Source: Anabaena subtropica FACHB-260 | Lineage (GTDB): Bacteria > Cyanobacteriota > Cyanobacteriia > Cyanobacteriales > Nostocaceae | Assembly: GCF_014697105.1 (NCBI RefSeq) | Contig: NZ_JACJRF010000008.1 | Coordinates: 62,001 to 126,000 of the forward strand | DNA: 64,000 nucleotides | Reading direction: 5' to 3' | In this document: piece after piece, positions 26,304 to 34,927 of the stretch | Layout of the letters: the number at the start of each line of letters is the position of its first letter | How positions within the stretch are numbered: position 1 is the first letter of the stretch | The notes under the pieces: model-generated | What the model was told of the DNA's origin: nothing | Database searches by the model: none | Seen by the model: only the letters and a program-made list of their open reading frames with translations | Program-made: the position numbers and the translations under genes

Positions 26304-27164
26304 CTAACCTCTCCCTAAAGAGGTTCGTTGCACAACACTAGCCGATGTTCCATCTGGTGATTGTCCGCTAAACATATAGCGTTGTTCGGGAATTGGATAA
26401 CCGGCTTCCCCAAAAGTCTCCCTTATGGCTTTATTTGTATCAACATAAACTTGCCAGTAATTTTCATGATGGCAATAAGGACGCACTGCTAATACTGGCC
26501 CTGCCAAATTGAACTCCAATATTTCTACATCTGGTGCAGGATTATTTAATACATGAGGAATTTGGCTAATTCTCTCTTTTAAACGCCTAATTGCATCCGC
26601 AGGATCAACTGCGTGATGCAGTTGTGCTTGTAAGTCAACACGACGGTAAGGATTGGCAGAAAAATTCTGGATATTATCAGCAAATATTTTATTATTACCA
26701 ATAATTGTCCTTACATTATCGAGTGTATTGATAGTTGTGGTAAACAGTCCAATTTCTTCTACTGTTCCTGTAACTCCTGCTGCTTGAATAGTATCACCAA
26801 CCATAAATGGGCGAAAAATAATTAAAAATGCACCAGCCGCAAAGTTAGCCAAAAGACCACTCCAAGCCGCACCAATGGCTATACCAGCCGCCGCTAGCAA
26901 TGCTGCAAAAGAAGTAGTTTCTATGCCGAAAAAGCCAAGAATTGCTACAATTAAAACAATTTTCAGAATTACATTAACTATATTCACAATATAGTTAACT
27001 AGGGTAGGCTCAACTTGTTTACTGCGAAAAGCACGTCGCAGTAGTTTTAAGCCAAAATCAATCAACCATTGAGCAATAATCCAGAGAGCGATCGCTCCTA
27101 AAACTCTTAGTCCAAACTGTGTTAAAAGAGCAAGAGCAACTTGACTAATTGCAGCTATATTCAT
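26304..27164 (-). CDS. mscS: MscS-family small-conductance mechanosensitive channel (copy 1)
   Basis: A 286-residue MscS-type channel: three N-terminal membrane helices, with the pore-lining third helix Gly/Ala-rich (AAAGIAIGAAWSGLLANFAAG, about 91-111), then the conserved FRPFMVGDTI beta-domain entry and the cytoplasmic vestibule domain. It releases solutes on hypo-osmotic shock. It is a close paralogue of the gene at 27477-28331 (same length and layout, most residues shared), so it arose by tandem duplication. Confidence 0.93.
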   Translation of the reverse strand: MNIAAISQVALALLTQFGLRVLGAIALWIIAQWLIDFGLKLLRRAFRSKQVEPTLVNYIVNIVNVILKIVLIVAILGFFGIETTSFAALLAAAGIAIGAAWSGLLANFAAGAFLIIFRPFMVGDTIQAAGVTGTVEEIGLFTTTINTLDNVRTIIGNNKIFADNIQNFSANPYRRVDLQAQLHHAVDPADAIRRLKERISQIPHVLNNPAPDVEILEFNLAGPVLAVRPYCHHENYWQVYVDTNKAIRETFGEAGYPIPEQRYMFSGQSPDGTSASVVQRTSLGRG

Positions 27165-27476
27165 AAGCTTTTATTTATTTATTATGCTATTTACAAAAAA
27201 CGGTAAATTCAACAAAAATTCTATTTGGTGCTGACATAATAGTGAGAAGAAGCTGAGGAAATCACCTCTTTCTTAAGACAGGTTTTATTTACCTCTGGGT
27301 TTTTGTATGGGAAAATCTATTTTTTTACCACAGAAACACAGAAACACAGAGAAAAAATATTTGTGACACGCAACGAGATAGAAAAAAAGGTAAGTCATCT
27401 CATGGCTTACCTTTTTGTTAATTCTTATTTTGCTATTCAGAAAATATACAGCAATTAAAATTTTGGAATTGCTGTA
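27165..27476. other. Spacer between the two mscS genes
   Basis: A 312-bp AT-rich spacer. It holds a bidirectional terminator (27383-27416) and a short run of the repeated word ACACAGAAAC (27334-27352), part of the ubiquitous CACAGAAACACAGAG-type cyanobacterial repeat. The region nearest 27165 should hold the promoter for copy 1. Confidence 0.5.
27383..27416 (-). terminator. Bidirectional rho-independent terminator
   Basis: AAAAAGGTAAG and CTTACCTTTTT form an 11-bp stem with TCAT/ATGG partly extending it. T-runs are present on both strands. It lies 60 bp after the stop of the second mscS gene, so the two paralogues are probably separate transcripts. Confidence 0.75.
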
Positions 27477-28331
27477 TTACGAAGATAATGCAGATGATGG
27501 AATGACAGAACTTGTGCCATTTTCGGATGGAATACTGAACCCATAGCGTTGTTCAGGAATTGGATACCCAGCTTCACCAAAGGTTTCACGTATAGCTTTA
27601 TTTGTGTCAAAATACACTTGCCAGTAATGGTCATTATTACAATAGGGACGCACTGCTAATACTGGGCCAGCTAAATTGAAAGTGAGAATTTCTACATCTG
27701 GAACAGGATTATTTAGTACATTAGGGATTTGGCTGATTCTGGCCTTTAAGAGAGCGATCGCTTGGTTATGATCAACATCATGATGCAGTTGCGCCAGTAA
27801 ATCCACACGACGGAAAGGATTAGCAGAAAAATTTTGGATATTATCAGAAAATATTTTGTTATTGGCGACTATTGTCAACACATTATCAGGGGTTGTGATA
27901 TCTGTCGTGAAAAGTCCGATTTCGCTGACTGTACCCGTAACTCCTGCGGCTGTAATAAAATCACCAACTTTAAAGGGGCGAAAAATAATTAAAAATGCAC
28001 CTGCGGCAAAGTTCGCTAATAATCCACCCCAAGCTGCACCAATGGCTATACCTGCGGCTGCTAGCAATGCGGCAAAGGAAGTGGTTTCGATGCCAAAGAA
28101 ACCGAGAATTGCCACAATCAACACAATTCTCAGGGTGACAGAAATAATATTCAGCAGATAGTTAATGAGTGTCGGCTCAATATTCTGAGCGCGGAAACCA
28201 CGACGTACTAGCTTGATGGCAAACTCAATCAACTTTTGAGCAATAATCCACAGTGCGATCGCACCTAATACTTTTAGCCCGAATTGAGTTAAAAGGGCAA
28301 CTGCAACCTGCCTAATTCCTTCAATATTCAT
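27477..28331 (-). CDS. mscS: MscS-family small-conductance mechanosensitive channel (copy 2)
   Basis: A 284-residue MscS-type channel with the same layout as the copy at 26304-27164: membrane helices at about 10-30, 60-82 and 85-112, the pore helix AAAGIAIGAAWGGLLANFAAG, FRPFKVGDFI, and a C-terminal domain ending in a polar tail. The main differences from copy 1 lie in the loop after helix 1 and in the last 15 residues. Which copy is ancestral cannot be told. Confidence 0.93.
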   Translation of the reverse strand: MNIEGIRQVAVALLTQFGLKVLGAIALWIIAQKLIEFAIKLVRRGFRAQNIEPTLINYLLNIISVTLRIVLIVAILGFFGIETTSFAALLAAAGIAIGAAWGGLLANFAAGAFLIIFRPFKVGDFITAAGVTGTVSEIGLFTTDITTPDNVLTIVANNKIFSDNIQNFSANPFRRVDLLAQLHHDVDHNQAIALLKARISQIPNVLNNPVPDVEILTFNLAGPVLAVRPYCNNDHYWQVYFDTNKAIRETFGEAGYPIPEQRYGFSIPSENGTSSVIPSSALSS

Positions 28332-28423
28332 AAATTTGTTTTATTTGTTTATCAAGAAAGATACTGGAAATTTTCTAAATATTGTGTTAAGGATACTTTT
28401 TTTTAATCTTTGGGATTGCAAGT

Positions 28424-28454
28424 GAATTTTGAATTTGGAGCGAAGCGACGTGAC
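28424..28454 (+). repeat. Dispersed repeat carrying GGAG and GTG (copy B)
   Basis: The unit GAATTTTGAATTTGGAG followed by CGAAGCGACGTGAC. It matches copies A (688-718) and C (51595-51625) with only a few changes. Here the GTG would open only six codons before a TGA, 57 bp upstream of leuB, so no gene is driven. Confidence 0.7.
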
Positions 28455-28509
28455 CATTTGCTCGGTATGATATTTTATCTGCAAGCATTTACTAAGTGAA
28501 AATCTAGCT

Positions 28510-29598
28510 ATGACTCAGAACTACCGCATTATATTACTTCCCGGCGATGGTATTGGCCCTGAAATTATGGCTGTGGCTGTAGATGTGCTGAAAGTAGTAG
28601 GTACACAATTTGATATTCAGTTTGATTTTCAAGAAGCACTCATTGGTGGTGCAGCCATTGACGCCACTGGTGAACCTCTACCATCTGCTACCTTAGATAG
28701 TTGCCGCAACAGTGATGCTGTATTACTCGCTGCTATCGGTGGTTATAAATGGGATTCTCTTCCCTCGCACCAACGCCCAGAAGCGGGTTTATTAGGGTTA
28801 CGTGCCGGATTAGAATTATTTGCTAACCTACGCCCAGCCCAAATTTTACCCCAATTAATCGATGCTTCGACTCTGAAGCGGGAAGTTGTGGAAGGGGTAG
28901 ATATTATGGTGGTGCGTGAACTCACTGGTGGAATTTACTTTGGTAAACCCAAGGGAATTTTTACAACTGAGACTGGTGAGAAACGCGGTGTCAATACAAT
29001 GGTTTACACAGAATCGGAAATTGACAGAATTGGCCGGGTCGCCTTTGAAACTGCCCGGAAACGCCGGGGTAAACTCTGCTCAGTCGATAAAGCCAATGTA
29101 TTAGATGTATCCCAATTATGGCGCGATCGCATCACCCAACTTTCCCAAGAATATCCAGATGTGGAACTCTCCCATCTATATGTAGATAATGCAGCCATGC
29201 AGCTGGTACGCGCTCCTAAACAATTCGATACCATCGTCACAGGTAACTTATTCGGCGATATTCTCTCAGATGCGGCTGCCATGCTTACAGGTAGTATTGG
29301 AATGTTACCCTCGGCTAGTCTTGGTGCTTCTGGGCCTGGAGTATTTGAGCCAGTCCACGGTTCGGCCCCAGATATTGCAGGACAAGATAAAGCTAATCCC
29401 CTCGCCCAAGTTTTGAGTGCAGCGATGATGTTACGCTATGCTTTAGACCAACCAAAAGCCGCAGACAAAATAGAACAAGCTGTATTACAGGTTTTAGAGC
29501 AAGGCGATCGCACAGGCGATATAATGGCAGAGGGTATGAATCTTTTGGGTTGCCGGGCAATGGGCGACTCCCTAATTAGAGCATTAGAAAAATCATAA
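28510..29598 (+). CDS. leuB: 3-isopropylmalate dehydrogenase
   Basis: A full-length LeuB (362 aa) that oxidises and decarboxylates 3-isopropylmalate with NAD+ in leucine synthesis. Motifs: [10 protein letters not shown] at the start, [14 protein letters not shown] (about 137-150), SVDKANVLD (Lys of the active site), [10 protein letters not shown] and [13 protein letters not shown] (metal Asp). The ATG at 28510 is the natural start. It is a single gene with no leucine-rich leader peptide visible. Confidence 0.97.
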   Translation: MTQNYRIILLPGDGIGPEIMAVAVDVLKVVGTQFDIQFDFQEALIGGAAIDATGEPLPSATLDSCRNSDAVLLAAIGGYKWDSLPSHQRPEAGLLGLRAGLELFANLRPAQILPQLIDASTLKREVVEGVDIMVVRELTGGIYFGKPKGIFTTETGEKRGVNTMVYTESEIDRIGRVAFETARKRRGKLCSVDKANVLDVSQLWRDRITQLSQEYPDVELSHLYVDNAAMQLVRAPKQFDTIVTGNLFGDILSDAAAMLTGSIGMLPSASLGASGPGVFEPVHGSAPDIAGQDKANPLAQVLSAAMMLRYALDQPKAADKIEQAVLQVLEQGDRTGDIMAEGMNLLGCRAMGDSLIRALEKS

Positions 29599-29686
29599 TT
29601 TTCCAGCGAAACCAGGCAATTTGGCAACTATTTCTGGATGTTTCGGCTAAACTGGAACCAAAATCTAGCAATCACATAACAGCATA

Positions 29687-29953
29687 GTGTACGCTTTAAA
29701 ACAAGGACAAGAGAAAGCTAATTTCACTGCCCCAAGGAACCAGTCTCCTCTGGTTGACCCAGCCGTCATCAGAGCTGCGGGGCAAATTTATTACACCCAC
29801 TGCGAAGTACATCCTGAAATCGCTGGCCAGCCTTCAGGAGTAGCAATCAATCGTGTTACTCATCGGGGTAAAGTAATTTTTACAAATCAACCGGTTCTTT
29901 TACCACAAGAATGTTTTGTGCCATTGAGTCAAATTGAATCTCATATGTATTAG
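29687..29953 (+). CDS. Conserved hypothetical small protein
   Basis: An 88-residue protein starting at a GTG (29687), without a clear Shine-Dalgarno. It has no membrane segment or signal peptide. The coding pattern is balanced (NQSPLVDPAVIRAAGQIYYTHCEV, VAINRVTHRGKVIFTNQPVLLPQECFVPL), which looks like a small beta-rich domain. I do not recognise the family. It lies 89 bp after leuB and may be co-transcribed. Confidence 0.6.
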   Translation: MYALKQGQEKANFTAPRNQSPLVDPAVIRAAGQIYYTHCEVHPEIAGQPSGVAINRVTHRGKVIFTNQPVLLPQECFVPLSQIESHMY

Positions 29954-30051
29954 TCATTAGTCAGTGGTCAGTGATCAATTGTCAAGAGTAACACTCGACA
30001 ATCAGCAAAAGATCAACGACAAATGACACAGGACTTAAGACAAATGACTGT

Positions 30052-30861
30052 ATGGAAACTTTGATAGTAGCCCTGGCGAATGTGTTTGTTTTCGCCTTGG
30101 GTGCGTCTATTGGCAGCTTTATTAATGTGGTAGTTTATCGATTACCGGCAGGATTATCAGTTCTTTGGCCGCCTTCTCGTTGTCCCCATTGCTTAAACCA
30201 GCTTAAGGCTTATGATAATGTACCAGTGCTGGGCTGGGTATGGCTAAAAGGGCGATGCCGTTATTGTAAAAGCAAGATTTCGCTGCGTTATCCCGTGGTA
30301 GAAGCGACCACAGGGATGATTTTTCTCCTCGTATTTTTGATATTTAACATTTCGACTCTCACGTTAGGCTACTGGGCATTTTGCAGTTGGTTATTAGCAT
30401 TGTCCCTGATTGACCTAGATACTATGACTTTACCTAATCCCCTCACTAAGTCAGGGTTAGTATTAGGGTTGATATTTCAAATAATTACGGGATATAGTTC
30501 TGACGCTAGTTGGGCAGGATTAGCCAGACACCTAATGATGGGGATAGTCGGCGCTGTATTGGGCTTATGGTTATTTGAAGCGATCGCTCTTTTAGGTATT
30601 TTCTTACAAAAAGAGGCAATGGGTGCAGGAGATGCCAAACTCGCCGCCATGATGGGCGCGTGGTTGGGTTGGAAGTATTTATTATTAGCCGGATTTATTG
30701 CCTGTACCTTAGGCGCATTGGTAGGTATTGGTGCTATCCTGCTATCTCAACGCAAATGGGGGCAAAAAATCCCCTTCGGCCCTTTCCTAGCCTCAGGAGC
30801 CTTCATCACCCTATTTGGTGGGAAACCAATCTTAACTGCTTATTTGCAATTATTCTTTTAA
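30052..30861 (+). CDS. pilD: Type IV prepilin peptidase / N-methyltransferase
   Basis: A 269-residue polytopic membrane enzyme that cleaves prepilin leader peptides and methylates the new N terminus, needed for type IV pili, motility and DNA uptake. The N-terminal part has the cytoplasmic zinc-finger cysteines CPHC and CRYC (about 44-74). The A24-peptidase aspartates are in LIDLDTMTLPN (about 121-131) and GAGDAKLAAMMG (about 192-203). Length and eight helices are normal. Convergent with lpxB; their ends are separated only by heptad repeats. Confidence 0.95.
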   Translation: METLIVALANVFVFALGASIGSFINVVVYRLPAGLSVLWPPSRCPHCLNQLKAYDNVPVLGWVWLKGRCRYCKSKISLRYPVVEATTGMIFLLVFLIFNISTLTLGYWAFCSWLLALSLIDLDTMTLPNPLTKSGLVLGLIFQIITGYSSDASWAGLARHLMMGIVGAVLGLWLFEAIALLGIFLQKEAMGAGDAKLAAMMGAWLGWKYLLLAGFIACTLGALVGIGAILLSQRKWGQKIPFGPFLASGAFITLFGGKPILTAYLQLFF

Positions 30862-30913
30862 TTTTGAATTGTCATAGCCGTGATTTGGAGCAGGGGCGCA
30901 GGGGAAGCAGGGG

Positions 30914-30986
30914 AGCAGGGGGAGTATTTACTCATTACTCATTACTCATTACTCATTACTCCTTACTCATTACTCCTTACTCCTTA
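30914..30986. repeat. Heptanucleotide tandem array, left arm beside lpxB
   Basis: GAGCAGGGGGAGTATTT is followed by at least four tandem ACTCATT units and then degenerate ACTCCTT units. It runs into the lpxB stop codon. About 49 bp are an exact inverted copy of the array at 32184-32264. Confidence 0.85.
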
Positions 30987-32144
30987 CTCTTTCCGCATCT
31001 GCAAAATTTCTTGAGCTGCGCGATCGCATACTCCTAATTCTCCCAAACATTGGCGCATTTGGTGATAATCTGCCAATATTTGCTGACGCCGTTCAGAGTT
31101 GAGTAGTAATTCCATTGATGCTTGCACAATATTCTCTGGAATCGCTTGTTCTTGCAACAACTCCGGCACAATTGGTTTCATCACCACCAAATTAGGTGGG
31201 GAGGCAAAAGGAATGGAACCTTTAAGGATTTTTCGCGCAATCCAAACTGTGACGGGATGCAAGCGATAAACTACAACTTGCGGCACATTTAACAGCGCCA
31301 GTTCTAAGTTAACTGTACCCGATTTAGTAATGGCAAAATCGGCCGCCGCAAAAACTTCTTTTTGTTGACCAGATACAACTGTCGCCCGTAAACCGTAACG
31401 CTTGATTGCTGATTCAATAGGCTGTCTGTAAACTTCTAGAGACAGGGGAATCCAAAAATGAGCTGTTGGTAACTTTGTTTGAATAATTTGGGCAGCTTCA
31501 AATATGACTGGTAAAAGATATTTTAACTCTTGTTTACGGGACGCAGGGAGGAGAGCGATCGCTTTCTGGTCTGGTGTAATTCCTAATTTAGTGCGAGCCT
31601 CTTCTCTGGTGGGAACGTCCCGCATCCGGTCAAGCAAGGGATGTCCTACCCAGGTAACATTTGCACCGTTGTGACTAAAATAACGAGCTTCTTCGGGGAA
31701 AATTGCCAATAATTTGTCTGTAAAACCCACAATTCGGGAAGTATTACGCAAACTCATCGACCACACCCACTCTTGAGGCGCTATGTAATACGCCACAGGC
31801 ACGTTTGGTAAATGCTTTTGCATATAAGTACCAACACCGAGATTCGGCCCCATGTAATCTATCAGCACTACTAAGTCTGGGGGATTTTGTTTGAGGTAGG
31901 CGATCGCTCGACGCTGTACTATCAAAGTAGGCAAAACATAAGGCAAAGATTCAAAAATTCCCATTGAACCAATACCACTGGTATTACCCAGAATAACTGC
32001 CCCAGCCGCCGCCATTTTTTCGCCACCCAAAGCCACAATCTCTAACTCCAGCCCTAGAGTCGCAGCTTGACGCTTCAAGGCTGCAATCAACAGCGACCCT
32101 TGTAAATCACCAGAGACTTCACCAGTGCTAATAAATATCCGCAT
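30984..32144 (-). CDS. lpxB: Lipid-A-disaccharide synthase
   Basis: A 386-residue GT19 glycosyltransferase that joins UDP-2,3-diacylglucosamine and lipid X into the lipid A disaccharide at the inner membrane. Motifs: ISTGEVSGDLQG at the start, VLIDYMGPNLG (about 94-104), YIAPQEWVW and KSGTVNLELAL near 275. It is the last gene of the envelope cluster omp85-lpxC-fabZ-lpxA-lpxB. Inverted heptad arrays lie on both sides. Confidence 0.96.
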   Translation of the reverse strand: MRIFISTGEVSGDLQGSLLIAALKRQAATLGLELEIVALGGEKMAAAGAVILGNTSGIGSMGIFESLPYVLPTLIVQRRAIAYLKQNPPDLVVLIDYMGPNLGVGTYMQKHLPNVPVAYYIAPQEWVWSMSLRNTSRIVGFTDKLLAIFPEEARYFSHNGANVTWVGHPLLDRMRDVPTREEARTKLGITPDQKAIALLPASRKQELKYLLPVIFEAAQIIQTKLPTAHFWIPLSLEVYRQPIESAIKRYGLRATVVSGQQKEVFAAADFAITKSGTVNLELALLNVPQVVVYRLHPVTVWIARKILKGSIPFASPPNLVVMKPIVPELLQEQAIPENIVQASMELLLNSERRQQILADYHQMRQCLGELGVCDRAAQEILQMRKE

Positions 32145-32183
32145 TTTATTATTCAGAATTAGAGATTGGGGACTGGGGAATGC

Positions 32184-32268
32184 TGAGTAATGAGTAATGA
32201 GTAATGAGTAATGAGTAATGAGTAAATACTCCCCCTGCTCCTCTGCTCCCCTGCTCCCCTGCTCCCCC
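32184..32268. repeat. Heptanucleotide tandem array, right arm beside lpxB
   Basis: Five or more tandem GAGTAAT units run into AAATACTCCCCCTGCTC and further TGCTCCC units. It is the mirror image of the array at 30914-30986. It separates lpxB from lpxA. Confidence 0.85.
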
Positions 32269-32293
32269 TACTTCCCTGCCTCTTACCTCCTGA

Positions 32294-33112
32294 CTACGAT
32301 TCATCACTCCCGCCTGGTTTACCTTTGCCGGGAATTAAGCCACGTCTTCCTGACATTTGCGATAGTAACAAGAAGCGGCGGAGGTGTTGGAGATGTTCAG
32401 TATCTCCTAAGCATTCCAGTTGTTCTAAGGCATCCTTAAAGGTGAAATTAGAACGGTAGAGAATACGGAAGGCTTTTTTGAGGAGTTGTAAATCGCTGGC
32501 TTCCATCCCAGAGCGTTTGAGTCCTATCAGGTTGAGGGTTCTAATCCTGCCTGGGTTGCCTTCTACCAGCATATATGGCGGTACATCCCGGTCAATCCGT
32601 GCCATTCCGCCTACCATTGCTTGTCTACCAATGTGTACGAACTGATGCACACCCAAAACCCCGCTTAGTCTGGCGCGTGATTCTATGTGGACATGACCTG
32701 CCAAAGCTACAGAGTTAGCTATTACCACGGAGTCTTCAATCACACAGTTATGAGCTACGTGAGTGTAAGCCATTAACAAGTTATTATTGCCAATGATGGT
32801 GGCTTCTCCTGCTCCCGTAGCGCGGTTAATGGTGACATACTCCCGAATCAAGTTATTATCACCAATTTTGACCCAGGTTGGTTCTCCCACAAATTTGAGA
32901 TCCTGGGGTTCCATGCCGATAGCTGCACCTGTAAAAATCTGATTTCGCGCTCCAATCTCACAAGGCCCTTCTAGCACTGCATGAGCGCCAATAATTGTTT
33001 CCGGGCCGACTTTGACGTGCGCTCCAATCACAGCATAAGCACCGACTTGCACTGTTGGGTGCAGTTCCGAATTTGGATGAATTACAGCAGTTGGATGAAT
33101 AAGCGTCTTCAA
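32294..33112 (-). CDS. lpxA: Acyl-ACP-UDP-N-acetylglucosamine O-acyltransferase
   Basis: A 272-residue left-handed beta-helix enzyme, the first step of lipid A synthesis (transfer of an acyl chain from ACP to UDP-GlcNAc). Hexapeptide repeats run from about residue 5 to 190 (IHPTAVIHPNS, IGAHAVLEG). The catalytic His lies in the AYTHVAHNCVIE segment. The C-terminal helices have the usual LIGLKRSGM pattern. It is 248 bp from fabZ, the largest gap in the cluster. Confidence 0.97.
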   Translation of the reverse strand: MKTLIHPTAVIHPNSELHPTVQVGAYAVIGAHVKVGPETIIGAHAVLEGPCEIGARNQIFTGAAIGMEPQDLKFVGEPTWVKIGDNNLIREYVTINRATGAGEATIIGNNNLLMAYTHVAHNCVIEDSVVIANSVALAGHVHIESRARLSGVLGVHQFVHIGRQAMVGGMARIDRDVPPYMLVEGNPGRIRTLNLIGLKRSGMEASDLQLLKKAFRILYRSNFTFKDALEQLECLGDTEHLQHLRRFLLLSQMSGRRGLIPGKGKPGGSDES

Positions 33113-33360
33113 GGGTGAATCTCCAGAACTGTCTTGAGGAGCCAGTGCTTTGCTTTGGTTGTCAAAGTTTCAGCGTCTGGCGTTGCTGAGTGTATAAATA
33201 TTCAGTGAGTGAAAGTGTCGGGCGAAGCAAGTTGAGTGTGTGAGCGGCGAAAATCAAGAAATTATAAGATGCTCTTGTGGCGATTTTTTTTTACTGCTAT
33301 CCTGTTTCAGGATTGAGTAAAGGTACTTCACGGTTGTACCTATACCACCAAAGCTATTTG

Positions 33361-33876
33361 TTAGTTGATGAGCGAAAACATTAATTCGCCTTCAGCTGCA
33401 AGTTGACCGTCAACTTCGGCACGGGCTTGCATTTTACCGAAACGACGTTGTTTAATCCATAACAGTTCCACTGTCATTACCAGTTGGTCTCCTGGTACTA
33501 CTTGGCGGCGGAAGCGGACTTTATCAATACCAGCAAATACAAATAAGCCGCCTTCCAAATCCGGCAGTTGCGTCATCACAATACCACCTACTTGGGCCAT
33601 TGCTTCGACAATTAGCACTCCTGGCATCAGTGGTCTATCTGGAAAATGACCTGTGAAATGTGGTTCGTTAATAGTGACATTTTTAATACCTACTGCCTGC
33701 TTTCCTGGTGTGTAGTCAATGATTTTGTCTACAAGCAAGAATGGATAGCGGTGGGGTAGTAATTTCTGAATTTCTTCAGATGTAAAAGTCGTTTTAATTG
33801 CGGCTGGCGTTTTCGCCTCATTGGTGGCTGGTTGTTCAGTAGATGTGGGTGCTTTCACTTCAGAGAGGGTAGACAT
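33361..33876 (-). CDS. fabZ: 3-hydroxyacyl-ACP dehydratase FabZ
   Basis: A hot-dog-fold dehydratase of about 171 residues. It dehydrates 3-hydroxyacyl-ACP in fatty acid elongation. Motifs: [14 protein letters not shown] and [19 protein letters not shown] with the catalytic His and Glu. Compared with shorter FabZ proteins it has an N-terminal, low-complexity extension of about 30 residues. An in-frame TTG lies two codons upstream (33882), but the ATG at 33876 is preferred. Its place between lpxC and lpxA is the usual one and balances 3-hydroxyacyl-ACP use for lipid A. Confidence 0.95.
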   Translation of the reverse strand: MSTLSEVKAPTSTEQPATNEAKTPAAIKTTFTSEEIQKLLPHRYPFLLVDKIIDYTPGKQAVGIKNVTINEPHFTGHFPDRPLMPGVLIVEAMAQVGGIVMTQLPDLEGGLFVFAGIDKVRFRRQVVPGDQLVMTVELLWIKQRRFGKMQARAEVDGQLAAEGELMFSLIN

Positions 33877-33952
33877 TGGCAAGGTGGTTAATTTGTAATC
33901 TTGTCATGAATGTAGGTACACGTCATGAGAAATTTGAGATTTGAGCCGAATT

Positions 33953-34801
33953 TTAGTTACTCAAAGCTAAAATTCGCTGCGCCAGTTGAATGTGTAAATT
34001 ATGGCTGGCTTTATACGCTAAAAAATGAGCGCGGGGAAAATATCCCAGTAAACTCAAATCTCCTACTAGATCCAAGATTTTATGACGTACTGGCTCATTT
34101 GCAAATCTTAATGGTGGATTTACCCAGCCATCAGGGCCACAAACAAGGGCATTATCCAAATTACCACCTTTAATTAACCCAGACTTTTGTAAATATTCGA
34201 TTTGATGTAATAAACCAAAAGTCCGAGCAGGTGCAACTTCTTCAGCAAAGTTAGCAGACTGTTCTGGCTCAGTATGGAGTGACCAACTATGCCATTGATT
34301 ACCAATCGCAGGTAAGTCAAAGTCAATACCATAACTAAAGCGGGTTTCTTGTGCTGGGATAGCCGCTACAAAAGCATCGTCTTGATAAATCCAAATTGGT
34401 TCTTGAATATCCAAGGAAGGTAAATTTTCCGTAACTGGTTGGGCTACTAAACCAACTTCCGCAATACTTTTTACCCAGTCCTTGGCCGAACCATCTAAAA
34501 GTGGTAATTCTGAACCATCAATTTCAATACGGGCATTATCTACACCCATTCCCGCCAAGGCTGCTAATAAATGCTCGACTGTGCGAACACAGGCTTCACC
34601 CTTACCCAACTGAGTAGAGAGAACAGTTTGATTCACCGCCGCTACTTGGGCTGGGATTATGGGTGCATCTGGCAAATCCACCCGCACAAAGTAGCGTCCA
34701 CTACCCGTATCAGCAGGGAGTATCCGTACATGGGTACTAACACCACTATGCAGACCTACTCCAGTATGAGCGATCGCTCCTGCTAGAGTGTGCTGTTTCA
34801 T
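33953..34801 (-). CDS. lpxC: UDP-3-O-acyl-N-acetylglucosamine deacetylase
   Basis: The zinc-dependent committed step of lipid A synthesis (282 aa). Zinc ligands and catalytic residues are seen in [10 protein letters not shown] (His, about 77-86) and [15 protein letters not shown] (His and Asp, about 234-248). The start MKQHTLAG is usual for cyanobacterial LpxC. It follows omp85 on the same strand. Confidence 0.97.
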   Translation of the reverse strand: MKQHTLAGAIAHTGVGLHSGVSTHVRILPADTGSGRYFVRVDLPDAPIIPAQVAAVNQTVLSTQLGKGEACVRTVEHLLAALAGMGVDNARIEIDGSELPLLDGSAKDWVKSIAEVGLVAQPVTENLPSLDIQEPIWIYQDDAFVAAIPAQETRFSYGIDFDLPAIGNQWHSWSLHTEPEQSANFAEEVAPARTFGLLHQIEYLQKSGLIKGGNLDNALVCGPDGWVNPPLRFANEPVRHKILDLVGDLSLLGYFPRAHFLAYKASHNLHIQLAQRILALSN

Positions 34802-34877
34802 ACCCGAAAAGCCATGATATTGAGATTTTTGTTATTCATATTCATCTTTGGTAAACACCCTGACAGCAATTTAAACA

Positions 34878-34927
34878 GTCCATAGTCCATAGTTTAAAAC
34901 TCTATTGACTGTTGACTAATGACTAAC
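34878..34927. repeat. Composite of heptad repeats (CCATAGT / TTGACTG)
   Basis: GTCCATAGTCCATAGTTT, AAAACTCTA, then TTGACTGTTGACTAATGACTAA. Nearly the same composite occurs in the other orientation at 48441-48490. Here it lies between omp85 and lpxC. Confidence 0.7.

Noticed and set aside
28450-28470. A short leader peptide before leuB opened by the GTG in the repeat
   Set aside because: Only six codons before TGA, no Leu codons and no attenuator-like stem after it.
30930-30990. CRISPR-like regular repeats
   Set aside because: The units are 7 bp in direct tandem with no spacers; they are heptanucleotide arrays.
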